Assembly: GCF_000283155.1 (NCBI RefSeq)
Contig: NW_004454179.1
Span: 394,156-458,155, forward strand
Source: Ceratotherium simum simum
Lineage: Eukaryota > Chordata > Mammalia > Perissodactyla > Rhinocerotidae
Direction of reading: 5' to 3'
DNA: 64,000 bases
The notes beneath the pieces were generated by a model. The model was given only the letters and a program-made list of their open reading frames with translations. It did no database searches and was not told where the DNA came from. The first letter of the stretch is position 1. Each line of letters begins with the position of its first letter. This document shows positions 27,901-42,900 of the stretch, one piece after another. The translations under genes were made by a program, and so were the position numbers.

Positions 27901-30900
27901 TAAGGGTTTACTTCTGGACTCTCAATTCTGTTTCATTGATCTATATGTCTATCCTTATGCCAGTACCACACTGTGTTGTTACTGTATCTTTATAGTAAGT
28001 TTTGAAATTGGAAAGTGTTAATTGTTCCACTTTTGTTCTTCTTTTGCAAGATGGTTTTGGCTATTTTGGTTCCTTTAATTTCCACATGAATTTTAGGATC
28101 AGCTTGTCAATTTCTGCAAAAAAGCTAGCTGGAATTTTAATGGGGATTAAATGTGAGGATCTGTTTGGGAAAATTGCCAACCTAACAATGTTAATCATTA
28201 ACTCAGGATATCTTTTCATTTAGTTAGGCCTTCTATAATTTTTTTCAGTGATGTTTTTAGTTTTCAGTGCACAAATTTTGCCTATCTTTTGTTAATTTCT
28301 TTCTAAGTATTTTATTCTTTGTGATGCTATTGAAAATGGAATTATTTCCTTAATACCATTTTTGGATTATTTATTGCTAGTATGGAAATCCATTGTTTAG
28401 AAATACAATTGTTTTAGTTATATTGATCTTGTATCCTGTAACCTTCCTGAACTAGTTTATGAACTCTAATAAGATTTTCTTTCTTCCTTCTTCCATTCCT
28501 TCCTCCCCCCCTCCTTCCCTTCCTTCTTTCCTTCCTTCCATAGGATTTTCTATATACAAGATCATGTGATCTGCAAATAGAGATAGTTTCACTTCTTTCC
28601 AATCTGTTTGCCTTTTATTTCTTGTTCTTGCCAAATTGCGCTGGCTAAGACCTCCAGAACAATGTTGAATAGAAGTGAAGAGAGTGGACATCCTTATCTT
28701 GTTCCTGATCTTAGGGGGAAAGTTTTCATTCTTTCACCATCATGTATAATGTTAGATGTGAAGTTTTTGTGGATGCCTTTTATCAGGTTGAGCAAGTTCC
28801 TGTCTGTTCCTAGTTTATTGAGTGTTTTTATCATGCAAGGGTGTTGGATTTTGCCAAATACCTTTTTCTGCATCTTTTGAGATGATCATGTGGTTTTGTT
28901 CTTTCTTCTGTCAATACGGTGTGTTGCATTGATTGATTTTCCCATATTGAACCAAACTTACGTTCCTGGGATAAATTCCACTTGATTACCACGGTGTATA
29001 TAATGCTTTATATATGTTGCAGGATTTAGTTTGCTAGTATTCTGTTGAGGTTTTGTGTATATATTCATAAGGGATATTGGTCTATAATTTTCTTTTCTTA
29101 TGCTGAGTGGTTTAATAAGACTCCAAAAGGAATCTTACTAAATTCTGAACCTCAATGTCTCTTTCTGCCCAAACTGTCTTAACTTTCTGATCTCTGCTGT
29201 TTCTCTTGTTTAGACCAGGGGTTAGCAAATGGCAGCCTTCTGACCAAATCCAGCTCACTGCCTAATTTTGTAAATAAAATTTTATTGGAACATAGCAACA
29301 CATTCTCTCTCTCTTTTTTTTTTTGGTGAGGAAGATTAGCTCTGAACTAACATCCGATGCTAATCCTCCTCTTTTTGCTGAGGAAGATTGGCTCTGGGCT
29401 AACATCCATGCCCATCTTCCTCTATTTTATATGGGATGCCACCACAGCATGGCTTGACAAGCAGTATGTTGGTCCGCGCCTGGGATCTGAACCTGCAAAC
29501 TTTGGGCTGCCGAAGCAGAGCACACGAACTTAACTGCTACGCCACTGGGCTGGCCCCGACACATTCCCTTTTGTATTGTTTGTGGCTGCTTTCACATTAC
29601 AATGACAGAGGTAAATAGTTGTGACAGACCTTAAAATAGTTACTATCCGACCCTTCACGGAAAATGTTTGCCCACCCGTGGTTTAGACTTTAAATAATAT
29701 CATTTCCCCTCACCCTAATGTCTGTTACTTTTTTTTCCTAGTGACTTCTCATATTTGTCCTATCCTATTGCCAGGCTTTATGTCAAACTCACTCTTCATA
29801 TAGCCACACAGCTAGCTTAAGTTTTTCTAAAACGGTTCTTTCATTGTGTTACTTGCCTATTCAGAATTTTCAATTGTGGCATATTGCCCACATAGTAAAC
29901 TTTCATCCTCTAGCTTGACATTCCAGCCTGCCTTTTTCTAGCCTAATATTGTATAACCTTTCTTTTCTCTCCAGACTAATTTGTTTTGTTCCCTAATTTT
30001 GCCCTGCTTCATTTTGCATCTATTTCTGTGATAAAGAAGGCAAATGAAAGACCCCGTTTCCTTTGGAAATGTATGATCTCAAGAAAAAGACCCCAGAAGA
30101 AATCACTAACTAAAACAATGAGTTTTTATATATTTGGAAAATTTTGAGAAATTTTTCCGTTTAATCACACACAGATCTACCTTATCTTTTTTTCTCTCTT
30201 TGTAACCTCTTTCTTTTTAAAGGCTATATAGTATTCCATTTTATTGATATAGATATATCACAATTTATTTAATATGACTTTTCTTTTTTATTGGAGAAAA
30301 AACTGTTACTCTCTTGAAAGAAAGCTTTAAGTAATGTGGCAGAATTGATTAGGATAGAGGAGATAAAACTGATTCTAATATACACAGAAGAGAATGCTGT
30401 GCAAGGAATGGAGTCCTTCATTTGACCAAAGATGTGGCGTTGATCGTAAATGAAACAATTTCAAAGTCCAATAGAGGGAATATTATATGCTCATTTAAGG
30501 TATACTTTCAGTTGCTTGTAAAGTTGGAATAATGCTTCCAACTTTATTATTTTTCCAAAATTCGAATTAAAAAATAAACACTTGCAAAGGAATCAGAAAG
30601 GCAATATAAAAACCTCCTGAATACCCTTTATTAGATTCACTATTTTTTAATATTTTGCCATATTTGCATCTCTCTTTCTCTGTCTCTCTCTGTTTTTTTC
30701 TCTAATAAATATTTATACATTAAACTGAACGACTTAAAAGATATTTGCAGGCATCAATGATATCTGACACTTAAATAGTTTATCCTGAAATTTGTAAGGT
30801 AAAGATGTCTTATATAAGCACAGTATCATCATATCTAAGAAAGTTAACAACACATTTTATAATCTACTCTTTGGTAATATGACCTCTTTTAATAAAAAAA

Positions 30901-33900
30901 ATATTTTTGGTTATGTCAGACATTATTTTTTGTTACTATAGACATTACCACGAGTATTTTTGTACAAAAGTCTTTGTGCACACGTGTAAATGTATTTGTA
31001 GGGGAAATTCCTAGCAGTGTAATTGTTGGCCCAAATGACGTATATTTAAAATTTTGATAACTATTGCCAAACTGCTCCCAAAGTGGTTATAGTAGTTTAT
31101 ATTCACAGTAATAGTGTATAGAATGCCCATTTCACCACATTTTTGCCAATTAAGTGTTAACAAACTTTAAACTTACTGCCAGTGTGATGAGTAAAACATG
31201 GTATCACATGGTTTCAAGCTTTTGTACTTGTTTTATATACATCTGATATACTGATATTCTGAAATAAATTTGAACTGTCACTAAGTGAATATTTCTAATC
31301 CAGGGTTTTTACATGACATTTATAGGTCATGTCTGCCCCTAGCTTGTGTGATGTCCCTTCTTTCCAATTCCTACCTGTTCTCAATTGTTAAGCTTAAGCC
31401 TTTCCTCCTTGAAGCCTTCCTAGGACACTATAGCTTTCAGTGATCCTCTCCCTTGGATGTTAAGCCCTTGATTGCTGCATCATTTGACAGTCACTTAATT
31501 TAGCTATGATAACTCAAAGCTACCTTTAGATAGCTATAATGAGATATCTATCTTATAGCTGTCTTTATGTTGCATTATTTTATGTTTTATTTGTTGCATA
31601 TTTCTAGATTCTTTACTGAAATAAAATGTAAATTATTTGAGGTGGTGACTGATAAAATAATTCTCTTTTTTCCTTTACTGCTCCTGCCTTTCAAATAATA
31701 GGTAGAAATAGCCATTAGTGAAATTATCATTAGTGTCCTGGGACTTTCCTAAATGATAAGTAGATACTTAAAATTCTATTTCTAGTCCTCTAGAGCAAAA
31801 TATAGAGTATAAGGGAAGGGGATTCTTTGACAAAAATTATAATTAATTAATTATATAATCTGAATATATTTACAAATCATGCTTTTTAAAGAAAGAGTTT
31901 AGATGATAATACTAAGACTCCTTTAATCCTATAAGGAATTCTGTTTTATTAGCACTCCTGGCAGCTTACATCGATAGACAGAAATACTGAAAATTACTGA
32001 TGTAATTTTTTCTTATTGTTTTGTTTTTTTAAAGCTTGCTCTATGTGCACTTTGAGGGAGCCATCTTTTGAGATTTGTATCCTTTTTTTTTTTTTTTCAA
32101 TGAGGAAGATTAGCCCTGAGCTAACATCCGTTGCCAATCCTCTTCTTTTTGCTAAGGAAGATTGGCCCTAGGCTAACATCCGTGCCCATCTTCCTCTACT
32201 TGATATGGGATGCCACCACAGCATGGCTTGACAAGTGGTGCGTCAGTCTGTGCCCGGGATCCAAACCTGCGAACTCCAGGTCGCCAAAGCGGAGCTCAAG
32301 AACTTAACTGCTACGCCACCGGTGTGGCCCCGAGATTTGTGTCATTTTTAATGTCACTTTCAGTGACCTGAGGTTGAGCTATGCATTTATAGGTTTATTA
32401 CCTTTGACATCAGTAATAGTTTTGGTAAGAGGTGTCTGAAATGAGCCTTGCTACTATGCAGCCATCACCAGAGGCAACAAAGTAATCTTTCCTCTTTATC
32501 TCTGAAAGCAGACAGGATTAAAGTGGAATTGTTTATAAGTCATTGTTGTAATAATATTTGAAGGACCAGAAACAATTCTGGTAAGGCTAGTAGCAGTCAT
32601 TACTGAAGAACTGGTTTTAAAAACACTAGAAGTAAATATTTGGCTTTGGAAATTTTTCTAGAAAAAATAATTACTTGAGATTTAAAAAAATAAGTCAGAT
32701 TGGGATTTGAGCCTTTTTTTTGTTTTTAGGAGGTAAAAGTTTTAGTTTTGGTTTGAGAATATTAACACTAAAAATAAATGTTTTGCCAAATAACGTTTTT
32801 TCTAAACTAAGCTTTGTGTTTATTAGCGTAAATAGTTCATTATATAAAAAATTATTAATTTTATCTGAAAAGATTCCTTTTCCCTCCTCTTAACCATCCA
32901 TCCATTCTTGCAATCATCCATCTGTTCATCAGATATTTATTTGATGTTTCGTATGTGCCAGTACTGTTCTAGGCATTGAGGATACAGCAGTGAACAAGAC
33001 CAAGTTTCTGTCAATATGCAACTCTTATTCTGTTACAGTTAATAAAAGTATTTTAATTTTAGAAGAACTCAAGAAAAATTGGATATCTAGATGTAGATGT
33101 TACTGATTTCTAAAATGTTCTCCCCCAATTTTAGATCTAAATGTTAAAGAGAAAATAATTGAAGACATGCGAATGACACTGGAAGAACAGGAACAAACTC
33201 AGGTAGAACAAGATCAAGTGCTCGAGGCTAAATTAGAGGAAGCTGAAAGACTGGCCACAGGTAAAACAAGATTGCTTAAATATCTCCAGACATTCTCTTC
33301 CATTTTCTTTATTTTCCTAGATATCTTTCCTTTTGTAAGTAGTTTAGTATCTATAATAATTCATAATGAAAAAGTATTTGGTGTATTTTTGTAATGTCCT
33401 GTCACTTGCCATTTTCCAATGTGATGAAAATTGTTTTATCTAAGTAAAATTGTATGTAGTAAAGAAGGAATAAGAACGCTTTCTTAATAACTGTATGATA
33501 ACTTGCAACATTCCGCAGATATTAAGAGTATTAACTGTCAACTGAGTTTTACCTCTGTTCCGCTTAGTATCATCTTATATGTTTATCTTAAGGAATACTC
33601 TGATTCCATCCTTCAGAATACCATCACGGTTTTTTTTGTTTTGAGAACTACATGAATTTTCCCATATAATTAAGATTGACATACATTTATATTGTATTCT
33701 CTGAACACTGTTCAGTGGGTTCCTGAGAGGTCCTTGTAGTTCCTCTTCTCTAAGAATTTGGTGAGAACTCTCAAAAGTGCAGCTCTTGGAATAGTCTTGG
33801 TTCTATCTTGGTCAACATTCTTCTTCTGGGCTCTGCTGATTCTTCTCTGTATCCCATGCCACATATATCTCTAAATAGTATAACTTTTGCATGTGCTTTA

Positions 33901-36900
33901 AAAAATGATTTTATGTTTTCAAATCAGAATTGGAAAAATGGAAGGAAAAATGCAAAGATCTAGAAACCAAAAGTAATCGAAGTTCAAATAAAGAACTTGA
34001 GGATAACACAGATGTACTTAGTAAACAACTCAGTAAGCTTCAAGATGAGTTTCAGGTATGATTTTATGTGTGTGTGTATGTGTGTATCTATTCATTATAT
34101 TTATCATGAGAGGAAAATTCAGTAAATATTTTATAATTAATTTAGATATAGGTGAAATAATACCTTGGAAATGTTAATATATAGACACGTATAATTTTTC
34201 AGTACATTATACATTTCAGTACATTGTATATTGTACATTTCAGTACATTTAGTACGTTGTACATTTCGTTACATTGAAATGACATAGGGAGGAAATTGCC
34301 AACATACAAACTACCAAGTGCCAATGAAAATATAGGGATTGGGTCTTCAGTTTTATATTTTATATATTTAATTATTGAATCACCACTTTTTATGTCTTTC
34401 TACCTATTTTTCTACTCCTTAAACTTCTTACTCATCAAATACTGCTGTGGAGAAGATGGCTATTTGGAAAATTATTTTGATTATTGTAAATAATCTTTTC
34501 AATGTTTACTAAGTTGGAAAAGAATAAAGTTGTATATCTGGATCCTGGAATATCTTTGAAACCATACTATATAGAAGATATTCTGTTTTGTTTATATTTT
34601 TCCATGTTCAGCTGTAATGTGCTATGTATAGAATACAACATGTGGGGGAAATATTTTTTTAATGGAATTTACCAAATACTATTTAAAATTTTGTACATTT
34701 TATTAGAAGTTTCATTCATGACTATAGTTTTGCGATTGAAGAAAACATAATAATGATTTTGAAAAGTTGGCTGCATCTAAATGTTTTTCTTAAATTCAGG
34801 CTGCATATAATCAGATACTGAACAAATACAAAAAAATTAGTTGCTTTCTTTTGTAACGGTTAATTATATATTCTAGAATTTACCCTTTTCATTATGAAAA
34901 CCCAAAAGCAGTTAGAACAAAGTAAATACTCCATTAATTATCAATTAAATACATTAACTATATTGAGAATATTCATATTAAGGAGTATTGGTATGTTTTG
35001 CATTGTTCTAAAATGATGTAATCACATATTTTAGATTATAAACTTTGTAATCTTGGAATTAACTTCCATAGTTCATCTAGCACAGTGGTTTTAGAAGGTT
35101 TTGGAACAGTGGGATATATATATTTTAAGGTGGTATTATTGTTTTTTGTTTTTGTTTTTTTTGTGAGGAAGATCAGCCCTGAGCTAACATTTGATGCCAA
35201 TCCTCCTCTTTTTGCTGAGAAAGACTGGCCTTGAGCTAACATCCTTGCCCATCTTCCTCTACTTTATACGGGACACCCCCACAGCATGGCTTGACAAGCA
35301 GTGCGTCGGTGCGCACCCGGGATCCGAACTGGCGAACCCCTGGCTGCAGCGGAGTACGCGCACTTAACCGCTTGCACCACCAGGCTGGCCCCTATTGTTT
35401 TTTTTTTAATGAAGTTTTACTTGCGTTTTGAGTGCATTAATTAGATTCCTTTGAACCCAAAGCATCTATGGAATCTACTGTGAAAATTACTAATCAACTG
35501 TATTCTCTGTTCAGCTGTTTCCAATGTTCCTTAAACTAATAAATGTTTGACCTGTTGCACAAGTTATTCTTTATTTGGCATCCTGTATACCCAGGAATAT
35601 TTTATTTTTGGAACCATACATTTAGAAATGACCGCCACAAACCAAGTCTTTTTTTTCTGGCATTTGGGAAGACTTGGGTCTCTGTAACTCAGAAATTTAA
35701 ATTGTTGATTTCTTGAGCTCACTATGAAGGAAAGTCCTTAAATGGACTTCATAGCAAAATAAAGTTTATAAAGGAAGTACTGTTTAAGAAAGCAAACCAG
35801 CAGTATTCTTTTTATAATCTGAAATAAACACTGATCTTGTCATTATTTAATGAAAAGCACTTAAAGTTTTTAAAAAGGTGAAAAGTGATGGGTTGTATGA
35901 AAATGCTATAAAAATCGATTTATTGACTACTTCTCAAACATAGGATAGTTACTTGTACTATTTATATATATAGGAATCTGAACAGAAATATAAATCTGAT
36001 AGACAGAAATGGGTAGAAGAAAAAATGATGCTTATTACTCAGGCAAAAGAAGCTGAGAATCTACGAAACAAAGAGATGAAAAAATATGCCGAAGACAGAG
36101 AGCGTTGTTTAAAGCAACAAAATGAAGTGGTTGGTAACAATTATGCTTTATCTTCAATATATTTCACCTGCTTTCTTTGGTTTGTTAAATTTATCTCAGG
36201 GATTCTTATCAATCTACATGGTTGCCTGTTTTTCTTTTTTTAAGGCAGTTTGTCTATCTGTAAGATGATTTTTCTTTCCCAGCTTATCTTGAAGTTCACT
36301 TATGTTCTTATTTTAATTTTTTTCAGTCCATTTAGCAAGTTGGGAAAATACCTAATTACATCTCGATATCTAGATGCCAAACTTAAAAATCTTTTCCTTT
36401 GACTGCCACAGGGTTATCTCTACTATATTATAAAACTTTTTGCATTTTAAACTGTAGATTCACATGGTGTATTTTACTTCATGAGCCAGTTTTATCAGGA
36501 CTTTTTTTTAAGTCAACTAAATAGTTTCTAGAAGACTATAGGTAGAAATAACTTTCAGTAGTTCATTGACTAGCTGTAGCTCTTAGAGTGATTCTATCTT
36601 TGCTTGTTTTTTTCCCTCTTGTTTTAAATGACAACTTAGTCTGTTTGACACCCAGTGTTGCCAATCAGAAAAAAGAAGTTAAAAGGCATTGTAGATCCTG
36701 GGAAGACCATTGAGCAACACATTAACATTATCTTCAAATGAAAAACTGGTTCTCTATTTAGAATAATAGTAACTTTGCAGTATTGCATTGTCATCTGTTG
36801 GTATTTCCTTTGTTTATGACAGAATTTTACTGATAATTGCTAAAATTTCCTGTAGAAAGGAGGAATGTTAATTTTCAATAAGTTAAGGATGATTTTCCCA

Positions 36901-39900
36901 CTGATCTTTAAAAATATTTTTATCTTTTCATTTTGAAATCATTTTATTTATAGAAAAGTTACAAAACCAGTACAGAGACTTCTTGTATACCCTTCACCCA
37001 ACTTCTCTTGATGTTAGCATCTTATGTAACAATAGTACAATGATCAAAACCAAAAATTTAATATGATTATAGTACCATTAGCTAACTTATGGACCTTATT
37101 AGAATTTTACCAGTTTTCCCACTAATGTCTTTTTCTGGGTCCAGGATCAAATCTAGGCAACTACATTACATTTTGTTGTCATGTTTCCTTAGAGTCTTGC
37201 CTCTGTCATATGCCAAACCTTATGAGACTAATACTTGTCATTACTACAGCTCCAAGATGGCAGTATGTTTTATTTCATGTGCCAGCCCCACGTGATTGGA
37301 GGTACTTTCAGGAAGTGTCAGGTTGAGTAGGATTCTGATGCTCCGTCTGTCTTAACGGGAAAGGTTGCTGCTGGTTCTCTGTTCCTGTCCCACAGCCCAT
37401 CAAACCTTCCTGGACAATAGTAAGAGGCAAGAAGTGAAATCAAAGCTGTTGGCTCTCATAGTCACTTCAATTCCAAACCATTGGGATACTGTCTTTTCCT
37501 AGTCAGTGGTCCCTGTAGCGGCAACGCCACAAGAAAACCTACTTTGAGTTTTTAATCCTAGAGAAAGCCAGCTTCCTCCTTTCTCCCGTGTGTCTTTTTA
37601 CAGTCATACCTAGGATGTATGTGTCTGCTATATTTAAGAAATAAATTGTTGATTTTTAAAATTCTAACATAGAGCACAGTGAGTAAACAAAACAAACATA
37701 TGGTTCGTTGAATTATTGTAAAGCCAACTTACTATTGTAAAGCCACTTTACCACCCAGTTCAAGAAATAGAACATTACCAGTACCCCAGAGGCCCCCTCT
37801 TCTACTTCTTTCCCAATGCTGATAGCTATTCTGCCTTTTAATGTTATACTTGAGTTTTGCCTATTTGCGAATTTTATATAAATGGAGGTATACTGAATGC
37901 ATTTTTTTGTGCCTGGCTTCTTTCATTCAGTGTTATGTTTGTCAGAGTCAGCCTCGTTGTTGCATGTAGCTGGAGTTAGTCTGTGTTCATTGCTGAATAT
38001 TTCAGTGTGTGAATATACCACAGTCCATTCATTTTGATGTTGAAGATATGTGGATTATTTCCTATTTTTGGATGTTATGAGTAAATTCTCCTATAAATAT
38101 TTTTACACATTTCTCTTACTGCACATGTGCATGCATTTCTGTTGCACATATAGCCAAGAATAAAATTGCTAGACCATAGGGTATATATATGTGGAACTCT
38201 AGTAGAAGGCCAGACTCAGTTTCAAAGTAGTTGTACCCATTTATACTCTTAACTAGTATTGTAGTTGCCATATATTCCCCCCGACATAGGGTATTGTCGG
38301 TCATTTTTTATGGTTTTAATGTGGTTTTTCCTGATTACTAATGAGGTTGAAGATGTATCATTTGTTTATTGGCTCTGCCTATACAAGCTCTTTGCCTGTT
38401 TTCTACTGGACTGTCTAGCTTTTTCTTATTATTAAGTAGGCGTTCCTCATACCTTCTGGATATGTACCCTTTGTCTATAATGTGTTGCAAGTACTTTCTT
38501 TCAATCTCAAGTTTCCCTTTTCACTTTCTTATTTCCTTTTTATGAATAGGAGTTCTTAAACTTATTTTAGTTTATTTTCTCAGTCTTTTCCTTTATGAAT
38601 GCCAAGGACATAAAGATGTTCTCTTACATTATTTTCTGAAAGGTTTGGGGTTTTACCTTTCATATTTAGATGCTAGAATTGATTTTTATGTTGGAGTGAG
38701 ATAGGAGTCAAGGCTTTTTTAAAAATGTGGATTACCTGGTAGTATTTGTTGAAAAAAACTATTTTCTTGCCGACTGCTCTGCCGCTTTTGTCATAAATCA
38801 TTTGTCCAAAGATTAATATTTGTGTATGGTGTGAGATTAGGGTTGGGGTTCATTTTTTTTTTCCATTTGGCTCTTCACTTGTTCCAGCACTATTTGTTGA
38901 AAAGACTGTCCTTTCCTCCATTGAATTTCTTTGGCATTTTTGTAGAATGTCAACTGACCATACATTTGTAGACTCTATCTTCTGTCTGCTGATCTCTGGC
39001 CATCCTTCACATCAGTATCACACTGTCTTGGTTATTATAGTAGGTTTGAAGTGACACAGTGTGATTGCTCCTACTTTGTGCTTCATTTTCAAAATAATTT
39101 TGACTATTCTAGATCATTTGCATTTCCATATAACTTTTAGAGTCAGCTTTTCCATTTTTACACACACATGCACATACACATGCCTGCCTGGATTTTGATT
39201 GAAATTGCCTTGACTCTATGGATCTGTTTGGGGAGAACTGACATCTTAACATTACTGAGTCTTTTGATCTTTGAACACAGATTATCTCTCCATTTATTTA
39301 AGTGTTCTTTAATTTCTTTCAGGAATGTTTTACAGTTTTTCATGTTTAGGGCTTGCCTGTATTTTCTTTAATTTACCACTAAGTATTTAATGATTTTTGA
39401 ACTCATTGAAAATGGTATTTTAAATTTTTATTTCCTCTGTTGTTTGTTGCTATTAGTTTTGTCATTTGTTTTACTCTGGTTTTACTCTCTCATTTCCCAA
39501 ATATGGTGGAAATGCTGATATTAGGTTAAAAGCTATAATTGTATATTGAAAGAAGTGACCAATAAACTGATTTTTGGAATGAGGGGGGTTAGGGATATAG
39601 CATGTGGGCATTAATATATATAAAGGCAATATGTATTTTGTTTTATAAGTAAATATTTTATCTAGACTTAACTATATAATTTGTTATACATCTTGTTCAC
39701 AGTCGTATTTAGATGTTATTTGTAATAAAAATTTCAAAAAAGTCTTAGATTCATAATGTCTCAAGGTTTAACATTTTCTTTATTTTCTGATTAGGGCATA
39801 CTTACAGCACAGCTGGCAGAGAAAGATAGTAACCTTCAAAAGTGGAGAGAAGAACGGGATCAACTGGTTGCAGCTTTAGAAATACAGCTGAAAGCACTGA

Positions 39901-42900
39901 TCTCTAGTAACATACAGAAAGATAATGAAATTGACCAATTAAAAAAGATCACGTCAGAGGCTTCTAAAACAGTCAGTAGCATCTTGTTCTTTCTAGGCTT
40001 TGTTTTTAATTGAACATAGGAATTTTTCAAAATTATTTAACAGATTAATTCTTAAAGGATAAAGTAAGTTTCAGTAGACCAGAAAGGAATCAGAGTTTGA
40101 AATATTATTTGGATATTTCTCATGAGTTTTGAGTTTTCAGAGTTATTATTATGATTGATTTGTCAATCACTGAGAAATAGCACTTGCTCCAATATTTTGG
40201 TCATAACTTCCATGTAGAGTAATTAGAGAACTTGTGACTTAGTGTCTAATCTACCTTTAAAACGTAGAAATGTGATTCAACTTGAACTTTTGTGATATTT
40301 AAATACTTGGGCCCACACTAAGTTTATTGTATAAAGATACAAATTATTTTGAAAATAAGCACAATGATGAGGAGACATGAGTCATTCAGGAGTTATTTTT
40401 GTAATGTTACATTGGGTCTGGGAACCATGTATGAAGAGAGGATTGCATTTCACGGATAGCTGCTTCCCAGTTAAATGAATCAGAGTACATCTGAGGCTAG
40501 TCTTCTCAGAATAAATGATCTGCACTTAAAAATCTGCTGCTCTAAAGCCTTCAGACAATAGGAAAATATATGTGTGTCTGTCTGTCTCTCACATCAAAAG
40601 GCTTCATGATTCTAAGAGAAGACTGCTCAAAAATGAGGTAGTATCATGTGGTATAAAGAGCACAGACTGGAAAGTTAGAAAAACTAGGTATCAGCTGCTG
40701 TCACTGTGGTTTTGGGACCTTTGGGAAAATTACTTAACGTTTCTGAACTTATCTAAAACAGATAATAGTGTTTTCCTAATAGAGTTGTGAAAAGCAATTG
40801 AGAGCATTTGTAAAAGAATTAGCATGGTTCTTAACCATAGTGGAAGTCAGTACATGCTAGTTGCTTTCTCCATTACGAATTCAATAGAATCTTGCTTATT
40901 TGGCATTAATGGATAGGTGACATATTTGACTTTTGATTTTGATGGTAGTGGTGAGAAGGCCCGTGTTGGAATTTATCAAATTTAAAAATGTAATCTGATA
41001 TTTCTTCATAGATACCTTAAGTAGAGTTTAGGAGTAGAACATACCCTCTGACTGAGGAGGTGGCATGAAGAGTGTGCAGCAAGAAGAGGTTTAGTTATCA
41101 ATATGGTCTTTTATACTCTAATGCTATAGTTCCATTCCCAAGAAGCCTCCAGCTTTTCAAAACTGTTATCAAAAGCAGTTTTGGGGGTTCAAATTCCAAC
41201 TCAGTATAGACCTTTGCTATGTCACTTAGCATCCTAGTCTCTTGCCTCATCTGAGAGGTAGGAATAATGATTCTTGCCAAATCTCAGAGAGTTGCAGTGA
41301 AAGTAAAATAAGAGAATATATGTAAAACACCATGGAAGCTGAAAGTAATCTTTCAGATTTCTCTTTAGATCGGGCTCAGAAGAGGCTGGAAAGTTACCTA
41401 GCCTTTCCTGAGTCTTTGAGGATGAAAGAGAAGAAGGAGAGTTAAGGGGTCATTGAAGAAGTCTTTAGTTATTTCTACTATTTAGTCCACCCAAATCTTG
41501 ATTTTTACGTTCTTTATGTGAAATGTTTTAATATATTTTCAGGTTACAATGGTTTGTTGTTTTAATATTTCCTTTAGGAAGAACAAACTATGGCTATTAA
41601 GCACAGACATATGAGTTCAATGGATCCTGGCAGAGTTGAAACTGAACCTCAAACAACAAGTTTTGAAATTTCCACGAATGAAGTAGAGGTGGGTATTTGG
41701 TAACACAGTCCACTTTTTTACCCTCTTTACCAGTGACCATTAATTACCAGATAATACTTTGCAAATATCATTTAATCAATTGTTTTAGGTAGCTTGCTGA
41801 GCACAATTAGCTCTATGTACTCTCAGCTGTGGGAAGGAAAACTAAAGGCTTTGAGGAGAGGTGAAATTCTTTTGGGAGATTAGATTTCCAAAGGATATTA
41901 ATCTCCTCTCAAAATGATATTGATCTTAAACAACAGATCTGTTACTATAAACAAACTTGGTGGTCAGAAATAGGAAATACCATGAGAGATAAAATAAAGA
42001 TGATTATTTGCCCTCATTCTTATAATAAGCATCTTATTAAGTAGTATTTTTTTGAAATTTTACCCATTTGATAATTTTGTCACCAAATCTCAATAACTGA
42101 CAATGAGTTTCCTTAATTTGCAATGGGCCTAGGGTTCTGTGACTCACTTTGAATAATACAGAGATTCTCATATTGCATATGAAATAGATAAAAATGTTAT
42201 GTCATGTAAAGTTTTGAAAATAAAATTATTTTTTTAGTGTATTTTTAAAACATTTCTTGGGAGCATTTGGTGTTTGAGAGCCTTGCCTAGGCACTGAGGA
42301 TAAGAAACATAAATAAAACATAATTGCCAACCTCAAGGATTGCCAGCCTCAAGGAGTAAGGAATCTAGTAAGACAGATGAATAAATCACTGCCTTGTTTG
42401 CTCTTACCTTATGGACTGAGTGTTACCGAAGAGAGTGCAAAGAAGGAACACTGACTGAGGAGGATATGATGAAATTTGCCTGAGTGGTTGTAGATATGGA
42501 TGAGAGAAGGTAACATCATACTGGGTCTTGAAGGTGAATAGAAGTTTACCAAGCAGAGAATGGCAAGAGAAGGGCATTTTTAGTCTGGGGAAATAACGGG
42601 AGCCATTCCTTTTCCCTTGGCCTTTCCTTGATAGTTTTTGATCGAGTTTCAAATTATTAGCTTTGACCTTAGAGACTAATACAAATCATATCGTTTGTAG
42701 AAAAGTTTGAAGTTGATTCATAAACAAGATTAATTTTTGATTACACAATAATCACATATAATAAAATACTTCTTTCTCTATAAATTTATATATGCTGTCC
42801 TAAAACCTCCTGATTCCAATTTCCCATTAAGAATTCTAGCAGTTATTGTATATTCCACAGTTTGGGGGAATCATATTGTTATGCTGTTTTACATGTATAC

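Larger units (their letters stand above)
26030..29105 (-). mobile_element. L1 LINE, antisense, interrupted
   Basis: Antisense 3'UTR and ORF2 of an old L1: ggctgaataatattccattg, ggagtggaacactgggtcat, then ORF2 relic with [15 protein letters not shown] (minus, 28452-28691). Frames broken. Interrupted by an LTR-like element at 26799-27275 and by a TTCC microsatellite at 28479-28542. Confidence 0.88.

Noticed and set aside
28414..28691. Arg/Glu/Gly-rich minus-strand frame
   Set aside because: L1 ORF2 remnant read through a TTCC microsatellite.
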